From NCBI GenBank assembly GCA_017590115.1, contig JAGGNK010006593.1, positions 2,646-66,645 of the forward strand: a DNA stretch of 64,000 bases, read 5' to 3'. Below the pieces are notes generated by a model. That model was not told where the DNA came from, ran no database searches, and saw only the letters and a list, made by a program, of their open reading frames with translations. The DNA is from Montifringilla adamsi. Its lineage: Eukaryota > Chordata > Aves > Passeriformes > Passeridae. Shown here in pieces: positions 35,601 to 46,400 of the stretch; position 1 is the stretch's first letter, and each line of letters begins with the position of its first letter. Both the position numbers and the translations under genes were made by a program.

Positions 35601-37491
35601 CAGGTCTCTTCAGATCAGAAACGAGAAAGAAAACAAATGTACACAAAATGACAAAGGGGAAGAGTCCCTCCAGACGCTTTGACATGTTAGCTATGTATGA
35701 CTATTTTAAAGGCATTTTGTGTAAATCCAATAGAGTGAGCCTTCTATACCACCCTGACCATGCCAGACTGTTAAGTTGTACAAGGTTAAACCATGCATTG
35801 CATCCTCACTGAATGAGGAGGGGAATCTCCGGGAATTCCATTAACTATGCGGATTGTTTGCTTTGTTTCATCTTTGTCTTCAGGGACAGTGCTCAGCTGT
35901 GAAACTGCAACACTCAATGATGTAAATCCACTGAATGCTGTCACCTTGCGGAAGAGTTCAAGAGCAAGAGCTTCCAGGGGAAGACCCCAGTCTCTGATAG
36001 ACTATAAGTCCTACATGGACACTAAACGGCGTGTGGCATGGATCCTTGAGCAGTCCTGCAGCATGAGCCCAGACATACATGACTTGGTGGAAAACATCAA
36101 GTCTGTTTTAAAGTCAGATGAGAAACACATGGCTGAAGCTGTCACCAGTGCCACTTTCCTTGAGCAGGTAGTTTTATTACTTGTACTGATCAGATGATGT
36201 GGAAACCCACTGCCCCTGGTTGGCAAGTATAGGTTTCCATGTGCCAGTCTGTGTGTCAGAGTTTTTGGACCAAATTGGCTTCCTTCAGCACTTCAGTTTC
36301 ATGTAGGGAGTGTGTGAGAGGCTGTGACATTTTCTGCTGTATCAGCTAGAATATGTGTGTATTTAAAAACTGAGTCAGTCTTCTCTTGAGGAATCATGAA
36401 CTGTAAATAACATAACAGCATTTTATACTGAGTGTGGCAGGAGAGAGGGAGAAGATGTTATAAATAAGCATTTGCTATTGCAAACCAGAAGGAATGGAGG
36501 CTGACAAGGAAATTTTTATGTCAACCCACTAGAAGCAACTTTTTTGTGATAGGCTCCCAGGATAAAAATAAGACCTAGTACTAAAGAAAGAAAAGCAGAA
36601 AATAGAAAATATGTGCTTACATTAATGGAATTAATATCCAGAAGTTTCAGACACTGCAGATTTCATCAAACAAATGTTTTGGTAAGTTACAGACCATTTG
36701 GGTAGATAAATTGATTCATGCATAACACAAGTGATTTGCTGTGACAGCTGGTTTTGGTTTGGGTTCTCATGCAAAACACACCAGTGGCATTTAGGCTCTG
36801 CAAATAAAGTGGGATTTCCCACTGCAGCCTTCAGGCAGCAAATGCCTTGACAAATTTGACAGAAACAGGAGGGAAAAAGGCTCATTACAAGAATTTAATT
36901 TATCACACAGGCCTGAAGGTTATTACAGTTCAGTAGCTTCTGCAAGGAAGCAACATTTAGGTTCCTTCTGTAACAATACCAGACATGCCATAGGTTGGAG
37001 TGAGAGAACTCCTGTGCACCTCTGAGGGGGAAACTAAACCAACCTAACAAAAACCCCACAAACAACAACAAAATAAAAAATCACCTCACTCCTTTTCCCA
37101 AGTAGGACTGCTTTTCCCATGCCCCCTTGGCAAATTCTAGGGGTTTCATAGCTTTTTAAATTATTCTTTAAACATAATTGACAACACTACAAGTAGCTTC
37201 TTCCTAGTTGGGTAAAAAAACTTATTTTAATGGAACAAGAACCAGAAAACAAAACTGATTTAAACTTCTCTTTTCTTTTTAAAGGTGATGGCACCTGTCC
37301 AGCAAGCCACATCATTGAGAGTCCATGTGTTACCTTCCAGATTGCAACCTGGATTGCTGTACCTGGAGAGCTGTGGTGACCTGAGTACTTTCACCACAGA
37401 GGGGGAACAGCTAGCAGAGCGGAGAATCCAAAGATCGGAACATGAACGGCCTCACAGTGTTATTGGTGTTGTCAGAGAAACTGTGCTTTGA
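12247..37491 (+). CDS. ENTREP1: ENTREP1 (FAM189A2), endosomal transmembrane epsin interactor 1
   Basis: Coding exons: 12247-12501, 14956-15012, 23096-23206, 24622-24750, 25523-25630, 25749-25864, 29411-29540, 30124-30196, 34046-34195, 35884-36167, 37285-37491. All have GT-AG borders, the phases agree throughout, and the sum is 1620 bases (539 residues plus stop). There are four hydrophobic segments (about residues 38-68, 79-98, 105-128 and 185-213) with a Cys-rich loop before the fourth, the CD20-like FAM189 topology. A cytoplasmic tail follows with PPSY (243-246) and PPPY (288-291), ligands for WW domains. The family motif [14 protein letters not shown] and the end [15 protein letters not shown] identify the family. 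Human ENTREP1 sits on endosomes, binds ITCH through its PPxY motifs and epsin-1, and promotes CXCR4 downregulation (established). The start follows the family N-terminus (VLPGSCCP). It lies upstream of APBA1 in opposite orientation, as in human. Confidence 0.94.
12502..14955 (+). other. ENTREP1: ENTREP1 intron 1
   Basis: The 5' part is still within the CpG island. It contains an uninterrupted A run of about 23 bases at 12739 and a T run near 13380. No other feature recognised. Confidence 0.6.
14956..15012 (+). CDS. ENTREP1: ENTREP1 coding exon 2
   Basis: 57 bases between TTGTAG and GTAAGT, phase 0 on both sides. Encodes [19 protein letters not shown]: the rest of segment 2 and a basic cytosolic turn. 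Confidence 0.93.
15739..15768 (+). repeat. Poly-T followed by poly-G tract
   Basis: About 17 T run directly into about 13 G, just upstream of a CR1 element. The length is unreliable in any assembly. The G run could form a quadruplex. Confidence 0.8.
15826..16500 (-). repeat. CR1 LINE, 3' region
   Basis: Starts with the reversed tail (AATCATAGAATTGTAGATTC), then TGAACACCTCCAGGGATGGT and CTCCACCACTTCCCTGG, and reaches the end of ORF2 (CTCTTCTTGAGACTAAACAA). Minus-oriented, about 675 bases. Confidence 0.95.
20838..21510 (+). repeat. CR1 LINE, ORF2 3' part, degenerate
   Basis: Sense blocks: AACTGGGAGGAATGGCTGAT, AGAAGGACCTGGACAGGCTG, GTTGAGCCTGGAGAAGAGGA. Lacks a proper tail and is heavily diverged. 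Confidence 0.85.
21573..21660 (-). repeat. CR1 LINE tail fragment
   Basis: TCACAGAATCACAGAATG followed by TTCTGGGTTGGAGGGGATCT: the reversed extreme 3' end of a second CR1, close behind the sense copy. Confidence 0.85.
23096..23206 (+). CDS. ENTREP1: ENTREP1 coding exon 3
   Basis: 37 codons between TTCCAG and GTGAGC. Encodes membrane segment 3 ([18 protein letters not shown]) and the start of the lumenal/extracellular loop. Confidence 0.93.
23207..24621 (+). other. ENTREP1: ENTREP1 intron 3
   Basis: No repeat or RNA gene recognised. Confidence 0.5.
24622..24750 (+). CDS. ENTREP1: ENTREP1 coding exon 4
   Basis: 43 codons between CATTAAAG and GTACCC. Encodes the Cys-rich loop ([19 protein letters not shown]). 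The first codon is ATG, but this is an internal exon: upstream phase and loop homology support the splice. Confidence 0.88.
24751..25522 (+). other. ENTREP1: ENTREP1 intron 4 with assembly gap
   Basis: Contains a 6-base N gap flanked by repeated G-rich units (see the separate entry). Otherwise unremarkable. Confidence 0.6.
24892..24956 (+). repeat. Duplicated G-rich unit flanking a 6-N gap
   Basis: GTGATGGGGCTGGGGCAGCGGG occurs on both sides of the Ns at 24915-24920. This is either a G-rich minisatellite that was not resolved or one copy duplicated at a contig join. Confidence 0.85.
25523..25630 (+). CDS. ENTREP1: ENTREP1 coding exon 5
   Basis: 36 codons between TTCTTCAG and GTAAGT. Encodes membrane segment 4 ([17 protein letters not shown]) and a basic stop-transfer (RRS). 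Confidence 0.93.
25749..25864 (+). CDS. ENTREP1: ENTREP1 coding exon 6, first PPxY
   Basis: 116 bases between GATTAG and GTAAAA. An acidic stretch is followed by [10 protein letters not shown], the first WW-domain ligand. Ends two bases into a Ser codon completed by exon 7. Confidence 0.93.
27668..27728 (+). repeat. CR1 LINE tail fragment
   Basis: TTGATCCTTGAGAGTCCCTT, CCAACTCAGGATATTCTGTG, then ACTCTATGA: about 60 bases of sense CR1 3' end. Confidence 0.8.
28573..28600 (+). repeat. Poly-A tract
   Basis: An uninterrupted A run of about 28 bases with no recognisable retroposon attached upstream. Confidence 0.85.
29411..29540 (+). CDS. ENTREP1: ENTREP1 coding exon 7, second PPxY
   Basis: 130 bases between TATTGCAG and GTATGG. 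Encodes [13 protein letters not shown] with the second PPxY motif. Confidence 0.94.
29541..30123 (+). other. ENTREP1: ENTREP1 intron 7
   Basis: Nothing recognised. The end has a good pyrimidine-rich acceptor (CATTTTATTCCAG). Confidence 0.5.
30124..30196 (+). CDS. ENTREP1: ENTREP1 coding exon 8
   Basis: 73 bases between ATTCCAG and GTAAAA. Encodes an acidic, Ser-rich linker ([15 protein letters not shown]), probably disordered; ends in phase 1. Confidence 0.88.
31757..32074 (+). mobile_element. Solo LTR remnant, avian ERVL-like, internally deleted
   Basis: Begins TGGCTGGAATGGAGTTAATT and ends near GGGCTTAAACCACTGCA, matching my recollection of both ends of a common avian ERV LTR (family ends GTTAAACCACNACA). 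At about 320 bases it is shorter than I would expect, and the central part, including the polyadenylation region, seems lost. No clear target duplication and no viral genes nearby. Confidence 0.65.
32637..32687 (+). repeat. Long poly-A tract
   Basis: About 50 A in a row, preceded by A/C-rich sequence (AAAAACAAACC). Very likely polymorphic or mis-sized. Confidence 0.85.
33033..33363 (+). mobile_element. Solo LTR remnant, second avian ERVL-like family, internally deleted
   Basis: Starts TGTACTGGGTTTGCATGACC, then AGGTTTTGGTAGTGGCAGGG, jumps to GGTGTTTTTAAGATCTG and GAGTCTGTTTTGCCTGTGAC, and ends CATCCAGCCAGGGGCAGCCCA. The order and blocks match a common avian LTR of a different family from the one 1 kb upstream. 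The centre is deleted. No obvious target duplication. Confidence 0.68.
34046..34195 (+). CDS. ENTREP1: ENTREP1 coding exon 9
   Basis: 150 bases between TATTCAG and GTGACT. Ser/Pro-rich linker ending [17 protein letters not shown]. The RKCSKSDP stretch resembles the RSTSDP-type phosphosite region of the family; the phase fits its neighbours. Confidence 0.86.
34196..35883 (+). other. ENTREP1: ENTREP1 intron 9
   Basis: No repeat or RNA gene recognised. Confidence 0.5.
35884..36167 (+). CDS. ENTREP1: ENTREP1 coding exon 10
   Basis: 284 bases between GTCTTCAG and GTAGTT. Encodes a basic segment ([11 protein letters not shown]) and the conserved [14 protein letters not shown], then a predicted helical region with ILEQSC and SATFLEQ. 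Confidence 0.93.
36168..37284 (+). other. ENTREP1: ENTREP1 intron 10
   Basis: No repeat or RNA gene recognised. Ends with a strong polypyrimidine tract (CTTCTCTTTTCTTTTT). Confidence 0.5.
37285..37491 (+). CDS. ENTREP1: ENTREP1 terminal coding exon 11
   Basis: 68 codons plus TGA after TTTTTAAAG. Encodes [18 protein letters not shown] and ends [15 protein letters not shown]. The last three residues, TVL, fit a class I PDZ ligand. Confidence 0.94.
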   Translation: MMAPVQQATSLRVHVLPSRLQPGLLYLESCGDLSTFTTEGEQLAERRIQRSEHERPHSVIGVVRETVL

Positions 37492-38010
37492 GCTGGCTTT
37501 TTGGTTGTTCCTCAGCAGAGCAGAGCAGTTCTGTCATATACACATACGGCAGAGGAAAATCATCTCTGGCAAGTGGGTAGATGGGTTTGTCAATAATCAC
37601 CTTCTTTTTTAATACTCTTATGCACAGACTCCCAAGGGCAAAGATCATTCTGCAAAGAGTAATGAGCACATTGAAAGCTGACATTTACTGGGCTGTCAGC
37701 TGCAGCTCATCTGTTTGTGATACATTGGTGCCCTGCATCTCTGTGAAGTTTGGTAACATGTAGTTGTGGGGTATGATGATACATCATCCTTGTGGAAAGA
37801 GCTGTCAAAAGCAGTGTTGAAGAACTTCACAAATTTTTGGCACTTTAGTTTAAATTAAAATCTCCTGTCATAAAATGGAGACCTTCAGATACAAACAAAG
37901 TTAGTAAAAAAATGGTGTATAGAATTCTAAAATTACTCTTTATACCACAAGGTTGTTGACGTGCAAACCGTACTAAAAATAAAATCTGTCTTGAAGAAGT
38001 GCTCTTTTGG
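37492..38010 (+). other. ENTREP1: ENTREP1 3' UTR
   Basis: About 0.5 kb from the stop to just past the AATAAA at 37978. No repeats. Longer 3' ends are possible. Confidence 0.6.
37978..37983 (+). terminator. ENTREP1: ENTREP1 polyadenylation signal
   Basis: AATAAA within AAAAATAAAATCTG, followed within 30 bases by a T/G-rich element (CTCTTTTGGCTC). Confidence 0.6.
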
Positions 38011-39875
38011 CTCAGTGAACTTCTCTCTTAATGGCAGAACATTATTTTTGTCTTAATGATGGAACAACATCCAAACCCAAAAGCACAGGTGTTTTGCAAT
38101 GGGTGGTGCTGGCTTGTTACTGTTCTGGGAAGAAAGGCACTCTTTGTGTAGTCTCATTTAAATGCTATTTGTTACAGCAGGTGCTATGAACAAAGAAGCT
38201 AGTATAGCTAATTTTATACTCCTTCAGGTGCTGGGAACCCCAGATTGTGCAGCATCTGGAAGGGCACAAGTTATGCAGATCCCACCATTTTACTCCATTT
38301 AGGTCATCTGAAGTAATTAAAAATTTTCTTAGAGAAAAACTCTACTCATCACTTCTACAGTCAAACAAAAGGGCTGTTCACATGGGACTGCTGCACTTCT
38401 AGACAAAGGCAGGGACACACATGTATTGCTGGATGGTGTTTACCATTTTGAGTAGCAGTGGGGCTGCCTGCAGGCTCCTTTCTTAAAACAAACCACCTAA
38501 ATTTATTCTGTGGCCAAGGGACATCCCTGTAGGAGCAGCGCAAAGCACAGCACAGGCCTGGCCCTACTAAGGCAAGAGGCACATGGATCATGAACTCTTC
38601 ATGTACCATGATTTTACGTCAGCATTGCTCCATATGGTTCTGCACTGAACATTTATTTAAATTACAGTCCCAGCCCTGACACTGACTGTCAGTCCACGCA
38701 GGTCACCAGCATCACCTCTTCAGCCTGCAAGGCTCTACAGGGTGCTGGAACTGGGGTGGGGTCTGCTTGTCCTCTCTGGGGATCCCAGCCATTAAAAACA
38801 CTGAAGGGGAGGGCAAGAAACATGTTCCCCGTGTATATAGCAAATCTGCTGAAATTTTTGTCTGTACTGCTAAAGTAAGGGCTTATGTTTATCCACCAAA
38901 ATGCAGAAAAGTTTGTAACACAGCAATTGGTACGTACAGATAATGGTAAGAATAAAGGAGGATGGAGGGTGGTACACAGGGGAATGCAGAACGCAAGCTC
39001 AGCCTGTCTACTTGCACCCTTTACCAGGGACTTCCCAATTGCTTCTGTCTGTCATTTAAGCAACTAAGGTGGAACACTTCATTCTCTCATGTTGATGGTG
39101 TTTGTATTTCATGTTATGAACTAAATGGCTGAATGCCCATGTTTAGTTTTCTTCTGAATCAGCTGTGGCATGTATTGCCATTTCTGTGCTTTCAAAGTAC
39201 TCGTGAGAACCTATGAGGCGCAGAAAATCCTGTGAAGGCTCACCAGAAGAAACACTCCCTGGATGGCTTTTTTCTGATTGACTTTCAAATATGATCGTAT
39301 TTTTCATAATCTCTCATTATATATTTTTATTTTATTATTATATATTTTTAAAAATATTTTTAACCTTAACACAGGCAGTTCCAGGATTAATTCTAGGGAC
39401 AGACATATCACAACTCTACTTTTTATTTATTCAAATGGTGTTAGGTCTTTAATAATAAATCATGCTGATGACATTGAAAGGTAAACTGTGATTTCAGAAA
39501 CTACTCTTAAATGTGAAGAATTTTTATCAAAGCCCCATTTATGAAAAGTTCCTATTTAAAGTTATTCAGTCAAATAAATAATATTTCTGTCACAATCACA
39601 TCAGTGGCATTTCACACAGTAAAAACTGGGATGCTACCTTAGATTAGGAATCACCTTTGTTTAGGAGCACTAGTGTCATGTATTGCCTGAAAAGAATGCT
39701 GTTTTAAAAATAAAGGTAACAGCATTGCTTCACTGAAGCCTGCAGAAACACAGATAAGAATTACTCCACACTAAGTGGCAGAAAAGAAGTTCAGACACCT
39801 TCCAATTATGCATGCATTCAGCATTGGCAAGTCAGCCTCTAGGTCAGTATGAGCAAATTCTCAGCCTTGTCTGAG
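38011..39875. other. Intergenic region between convergent ENTREP1 and APBA1
   Basis: About 1.9 kb between the two inferred 3' ends. Contains an A/T microsatellite-like stretch at about 39315-39360. No gene recognised. Confidence 0.5.
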
Positions 39876-39892
39876 GTACTTTTGTTTTGTAG

Positions 39893-39898
39893 TTTATT
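39893..39898 (-). terminator. APBA1: Candidate distal APBA1 polyadenylation signal
   Basis: TTTATT on the + strand, AATAAA on the minus strand. Chosen because the repeat-poor UTR-like sequence runs to about here. Confidence 0.4.
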
Positions 39899-40146
39899 GT
39901 TGCAAATCTTACAGACATTAGCGCTCTGTTAAATAAAGGAACGTAGCACAGTAAATACATCACAACAAAATAACTGGCCAGAAACCCCTTACCCATCCCC
40001 TGCAAAGCAAAAAGCCCACTCTTCTCCCCTCTGTCTCTCCCCCAAATCAAACCAGCACAGCTTCATTAGAGAGGTCAGAGACCCGTGGCAGAAAACATCA
40101 GAGTAATTACATTCAGTAGATGTGCAAGATCAACATTCCAGGCTCA

Positions 40147-40182
40147 CATATATTTATATATATATTTATATTTTTATATAGA
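40147..40182. repeat. AT-rich microsatellite
   Basis: TATATTTATATATATATT-type repeat within the APBA1 3' UTR. Confidence 0.75.
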
Positions 40183-43100
40183 GATCATTAAATGTTTACA
40201 AAGAACAATATTGTTACAAATACAATACTATGCTTTTCCCAAAGCTTTACAATAATTTCTATTCATCCTCTTTACAGAACAATAGTACAACTTCATAGTC
40301 TAGGTACTGCGCTAAATATATACAAGAGATCTCAACCATGTTGCTGTCTTGAGAAATACATTTCTTTTAGAAAAGAAGGAAAGCTAGCAAACTTGGAAAT
40401 CCAAACTGAGAACTCAAACAAGATTCAAAACAAACATGAAACTTCTCAAAAATAAAAAATACAAGGGATGTTTCATCCTTAATGTAAACACTGAAGAGTT
40501 AATTAGACTGTACGAAGCAGCAAGGATGAAAGAAAAAGAATTCAGGTCTGTCACTGAAGAAGGAATGTAAACCTTTGAAGGAATGTTCCTTTGCATCTGT
40601 TAAAAATCCCCATATCTGATCTATCAAACCGCTGCAACAGTCTAGAGAACAGCCAGCTTTCCCATTTGAGTTCCATTTTCTTGAAACTCTCTGTTTACAG
40701 AGTAAAATGGGATTGTTTACAAGACTGTTCTCAGAAGTGTGCACACACTATGGACCTCTCAGTTTAGAAATCTTATGCACATACTGTAACTGAAAAAATG
40801 AGATTTTTTTTTGCTAAGCTCTGGTCCTGCAAGCATTCATTTGCTTAATTTTAAGCACCTATTTAGGATTAACAGTAACTTCACAAACCCCCAGCTGCAA
40901 GATTTCCAAAGAAACAGTGGTTTCTTCTCTTAATACATTTGCATGTTCAGAATTTCCTCATTTCCCTGTGAAGTGAGCTAAAGACTTCACCACATGGGCT
41001 AGACATGGGGAAACAAGTGAAGTGGAGGGCATACACATAGCAGGAACCAGAAGCATGATAACTGTGTCTTCAAGAGTTCACTAAGTTTCTTCAGGCAATT
41101 TATGGAAAGGCTGCACTGTATATAATCTAAATTGTACATGGTTATATACCATATTTACATTTATTACTGTATATATGGAAAGTTCTAGAAAAAAGGTTCA
41201 AATTACCATAAACCAGATGTCTACAGTTAAACAATATACTCACAAGCCATTAATTATCTTGTTGCATCAGTGAGGCAGCAGAGTTAAATACTAACCTGGA
41301 ATACTAACACCATTTTCTTGTGCAATCCGCTATTCTGGAGCCTTGGATTAAATTATATAACAACAAGAAATGCAGTAAAATCAAGTCATTGTACATTAAT
41401 CTCAACACTAAAACATATCCCCTTACTACAACAGTTTATGCACCACTTCATTATGTCCCTTAAATATCTGCTTCCCACAGAAATACAGTTCATCCTCTTA
41501 ACTCTGATCAGGCCGTAGTTATCCGTGACTTTAGAAAGCCAAAAAATGGACCCCTGACAAGAGTGCTCAGTGGTTCTCAGCAGTGTTTGCAACAAGTGCA
41601 CATGCACACACCCACTTCCATAAATCCCCATAGCAATGTCTAGGATCATCACTGGACTGCAAGCAACGCTTACATTGCACAGCTCACGTCACAACAAGTG
41701 AGACACAAGTGACTATGAACAACACCGCATTTGCAAAGCAGAAGTGGCGTGTGGCTGTGTGTTGTCTGCTCTTGTGTTGTCTGCTTTTTATCTCACTGAG
41801 CCTTTCCATCACAGCAAAACACAGCACAAACTGTTTGTTTAAAAGAAATCAACATACTAGCCTGGACTAAACGCATGGTTCAACTTCAGTATAAACACCA
41901 GTATACAGTCCTGAAAAAAAGTAACTACAGAGAATGTGGAATTCTCTCACTAGGAAGAAAAGACACTGCTTCTTTTTTATTTTGAACCCTCTTGAAAAAA
42001 CCAAAGAACCCAACCCAGCCCCCTTTTCCCCTTTTGTCTCTAGCATGCAACTTAGAGGCTAATCAAATACAAGATTTCATACATCCCTACAGTTAATCAT
42101 CTTCATACAAGTGCATATAGTACACACATATCTCTTGTAAGTGCCATACATATGGGAAAAAATCACAAGCTAAATTATGTAACAAAATAAATAAGTTTAT
42201 TCCTGCCTCATCCTTTCATCTGTTACCTATATCATGAACTAAACAGGAAGTCAATAAAATTAGACAGGTCTTTGGACAAAAATATATGTTAAAACTGGCT
42301 CAGAGAACAAAATTACTTAGAATAGTCTGCAGATCTCTTATATTCAAACTTCATAAATAGGAAGCACAATTTTAAAAATGTCTATATACACTGGCACACA
42401 TGGCTATGTGCACCAAAATCAGAATTAAGAGCCTAGAAAAAGTGTAGCTATTCAGCAGATCCCCTCAATATTTTTCTTGTGGCTATTTAAAGATTTCCCC
42501 CCCCCACTTCTTTAACCTCTAAAATCAGGAAAGAACTATGAAACACAAAGCTGAAGAAAACTAGGAGATAGAAACCTGGGGGCAGAGAGGGGGAGGCAGC
42601 TGTAAAAAATGCCTCCCAAATTTCTTAGTGTAAGTAATGCAAGAATAACATGTTTCAGCAATTGATGGAGTATCTTTTGGAGTCCTACTATCATGAAGAA
42701 CTGAAGACAGAGGGGAATTAAAAGGTGTGTATTTGGACAATTCATTTTACAACAGCAGCATTTACTGAGTCTTCATAAGCAGGCAATTTTTCCTGAGGGC
42801 AAAATAATCCTTTTGGTATTCTACTTCCCCCACAGACACAAACCTTTATTACTGAGCTTGGTGCCTGTGAGAAAACAGGGCAAGAGAAGCAAAGTCACAG
42901 GCAGGATATCCAAGAGAACACCTTTTACCCTATATTTCTATCTATTTGGTAAAGTAATTTTTCATTCAGCAACATTTAATTTACTCAGTTTGTAAAATTA
43001 CAGCCACAGAAATAAACCTGATTATGTAGCATGAAACAGAGCCATCTGTGAATACTGCTGTAAACTGTGCTGCTGTTATTTTCCTGTTTTGCATGTGGAA

Positions 43101-43358
43101 CTGTATGAAGTTTCACTTGTAAAAAGACACAACCAAAATAGTTCCACAGATACATTTTGCCCCTTAACAAAATGCAGGAAAATGGGGGGAAGAAGAGGAA
43201 AAAGGGATGAAGGAGAGAGCAACAGTGTATTTGTATCTGTGATGGCGGGGAGAGAGAGAAAGAAATGTCTTTGCAGACACAGAAATGCACCACTAGAGAG
43301 ACAAGCACTAATGAGGAAAAACATCTTCCATGCACACTGTGGTGGTGAGGTGTCAGCT

Positions 43359-43430
43359 TCAGATGTAAACTGGTTGCTCTTGTGCAGTCAACAGTCTGTA
43401 CATGGCAGCTGGCATAGTCTTCATATGGAT
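43359..43430 (-). CDS. APBA1: APBA1 last coding exon
   Basis: 24 codons after [21 protein letters not shown], then TAQEQPVYI and TGA. Encodes the end of PDZ2 and the autoinhibitory C-terminal tail. Confidence 0.96.
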   Translation of the reverse strand: MHMKTMPAAMYRLLTAQEQPVYI

Positions 43431-46400
43431 CTAGAGGAAATAAGCCAAATTAATTGTTGTTCCTAAAAATGCATACCTCACACGAAGGACCCAGATAAGG
43501 TCATACAAGGCAGGAAAAAAGGTAAAATTTGAGAGTTTTCATACCCTTATTAAACTATTGCAGGTGATGATTTTATGAAACAATATGTTTAGTATTGATG
43601 AACCATCTAAATTTGTTCACGTCATATTTTCAAGGTATGGTTCTTCTAAAGCACAGAAGTATGGGACAAATAATGAAAGAAATGGTGTGCAGGCTTGTTC
43701 TCACTTCAGCTTTTTGGATTTGATTAGCAACGGGCCAATAGAGGTAGAACCACAGAATTATGGAACTTTGAATTGGAAGGGACCTTTCAAAATCATCTAG
43801 TACAAACTGCCCTGTTGGAGGTATTTTACTAGAAGAGGTTGCTTAGAGCCCTATCCAGCCTGGCCTGACACACTTCCAGGGATGAGGCATCCACAACTTC
43901 TCCGGGCAATCTGTTCCAGTGGCTCACCAACCTTATAGTGAAGGATTTCTTCCTACACTTGATCTAAATCTATCATCTTTCAGTTTAAAACCATTGCCTA
44001 TTGTTCTGCACTGGAGATCCTGGTAAAAGCCTCTCTTCATTTTTCTTGGAAGCCCTCTTTATTCATTGAAAGGCTGCTGTCAGGTCTCACTGGAGCCTTC
44101 TCCAGGCTGAACAACCAAACTTCTCTCACCCTTTTCTCACAGGGGAGGTGCTCCAGCACTCTCACCCTTTTCATGGCCTGCATCTGCATCTGCTCAAGCA
44201 GGTTTATTTGTTTATGTTGAAGGCCCCAGAACTGCACACATCACTCCAGGTGGGGTCTCACAAGAGCAGAATAGAGAGGGAAAATCACCCCCCTGTTAGC
44301 CACACTGGTTTTGATGCAGTCCAGGATACAGCTGGCTTTTTGGGTTTCAAGTGTCAATTCCTGGCTCATGTCCAATTTTCCTTCCACCAAGTTCCTCTCT
44401 TCAGGGCTGTTCCCAATCCCTTTAGCCCCAGTCTCTCTTGATGTTGGAGACTGCCCAGACCCAGAGGCAGAACTTTGCACTTGGTCTTGTAGAACTTCAC
44501 AAAGGTTACATGGGCCACTTTTCTAGCCTGTTAGGTCCCTCTAATGGCATCCCTTTCCTTAAGCACCACTGATCTTGATGTCACCTTCAAACTTGCTGAG
44601 AGTGCAACTCAATCCCATTGTCTGTGTCACTGATGAAGACATGACAGACAGAGTGCTGGTCCCAGTACGGTCCCTTGAAGGACACTGCTTGTTACTGGTT
44701 TCCACTGGTTGTTACTGGCAACAGCAATGAACTCTGCTATACTGCCTAGACACATTGCTGGTTCTTACCTCACCAACAGCATTTGAGAGAATGTGAACAA
44801 TCTTCTCATGGGGTGTTGCTACAACGCTCTGCCCATTGATTTCAATGATCCGATGGCCAACACGCACACCTCCTCGCTCTGCTATGCCTCCTCTCATAAG
44901 GCTACAGATCTGGAAGGGAGAGCACAAATCTATCATGGGCTGGATAAGGAACATCCAATTTTTTGCCTGCAATATATGAATCAACATTTAAACACAGACT
45001 TGCAACAGCAAATTCTAAGGTGCAATCAATCACTGACTCAAAAGCAAAATTTGTTAGTAACAAGTAGCTAATGGATATTCTCTTCCAAGAGCAGAACAAA
45101 CTGTCAGAAAAGGCTTTCTGTTGTACATTACATGTCTTGTGGTTTGGAAATCTGAATGTATGAAGGACCTCAATTTAATGATGTTCATTAGGCAGATGTC
45201 TTACAACAAAAAGGATCAAGAACACGCTTTTGCTTTTGAGATCATGCAATGGCTTGGTTAAAGACATGTATGATGCAGCATGCTGAAAGCAGACTCTTCC
45301 ACATGTTTTTGGTTTTTTAAGCTGAAACAACTTTTTTATTCCTCTGACTGTAAATTTGTGAAGTAAGTAGAGTCAAAGACAAAACCTCTTATTAACACCA
45401 CTTTTGTATCTCAGATTTCACAAATGCAAAATCCTGTTTGCTGTAAGGGAGAAAATAGCAGCTTCCCTCTTCTCACACTGAAACTTAACCACAAATAGAA
45501 AGTTTCATGTGTGTTAAAGCTTGATCAGAAACAATGGAAGCTACTTACGATCCCATTCTGCACACTGAAGCCCAATTGATATCTGAGGTCTGGTCTTCTG
45601 ATCAAGACTGTGGTTACTGGAGGGCATCTAACTATGTTCAGTTTAACCCGGGCCTGGTTTTTCAAACCCTGAAAAAAAAATACCAAACTGAGAGTTAAAC
45701 ATGTACCATGAATGGAAAAAAAAATATGGTGTTAGAATGCTGACATGGGAGCAGCCTTGAATAAATAGATCTTTGTATGCATTGTACCAGAATCTGATCA
45801 CTGAATGCCAGACACAAGCAACAGAATATTCATTGAAATGAGTGATAAAACATCAAATTTTTCTTGCCAAAAATCTGGCACAAAAAGCTGTTTTAGGAAA
45901 ACTAGATTCCTGTTAGCAGTTTCTTCATTTGATAACAGAAATCATACATAAAAGGAGTATTAAAACACACATCTATTCAGCTCACCAAATGACCAATGAC
46001 TTTTAAGTAAGTAGCTAAGTTAGTTACCAAACAGTTGCTTCCCTAATGAAATATACTAAACTCTGTCAAGCAAACAGTAGGTCCCCTTGTATCATCCTTG
46101 CATAAGCAGTGCTCACACAGTTTCCATTATTCACAGAATCACAAGATGGGTACAGTTGGAAGGGACCACTGTGGGTCATCTGGTCCAACCTCTCTGCTCA
46201 AGCTGGGTCATCCCAGAGCACATGGCACAGAATTGTGTCCAGATGGTTCCTGGACACTCCATAGCCTCCCTGGGCAATCTGTTCCAGTGCATGGTCACCT
46301 ACACTAGTTATTCCTTTATGTTCTCATGGAACTTTCTGTGCATCCATTTCTGCCCGTTGCCCCTTGTCCTACTGCTCAGCACCACCAAGAAGAGCCTGGC

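Larger units (their letters stand above)
39875..43358 (-). other. APBA1: APBA1 3' UTR, probable
   Basis: About 3.5 kb of AT-rich, repeat-poor sequence after the APBA1 stop. A long 3' UTR is usual for this gene. The distal minus-strand AATAAA at 39898-39893 (CAACAATAAACTAC) is the likely end. Further candidates at 42201-42196 and 42850-42845 could give shorter forms. An AT repeat lies at 40147-40182. Confidence 0.55.
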
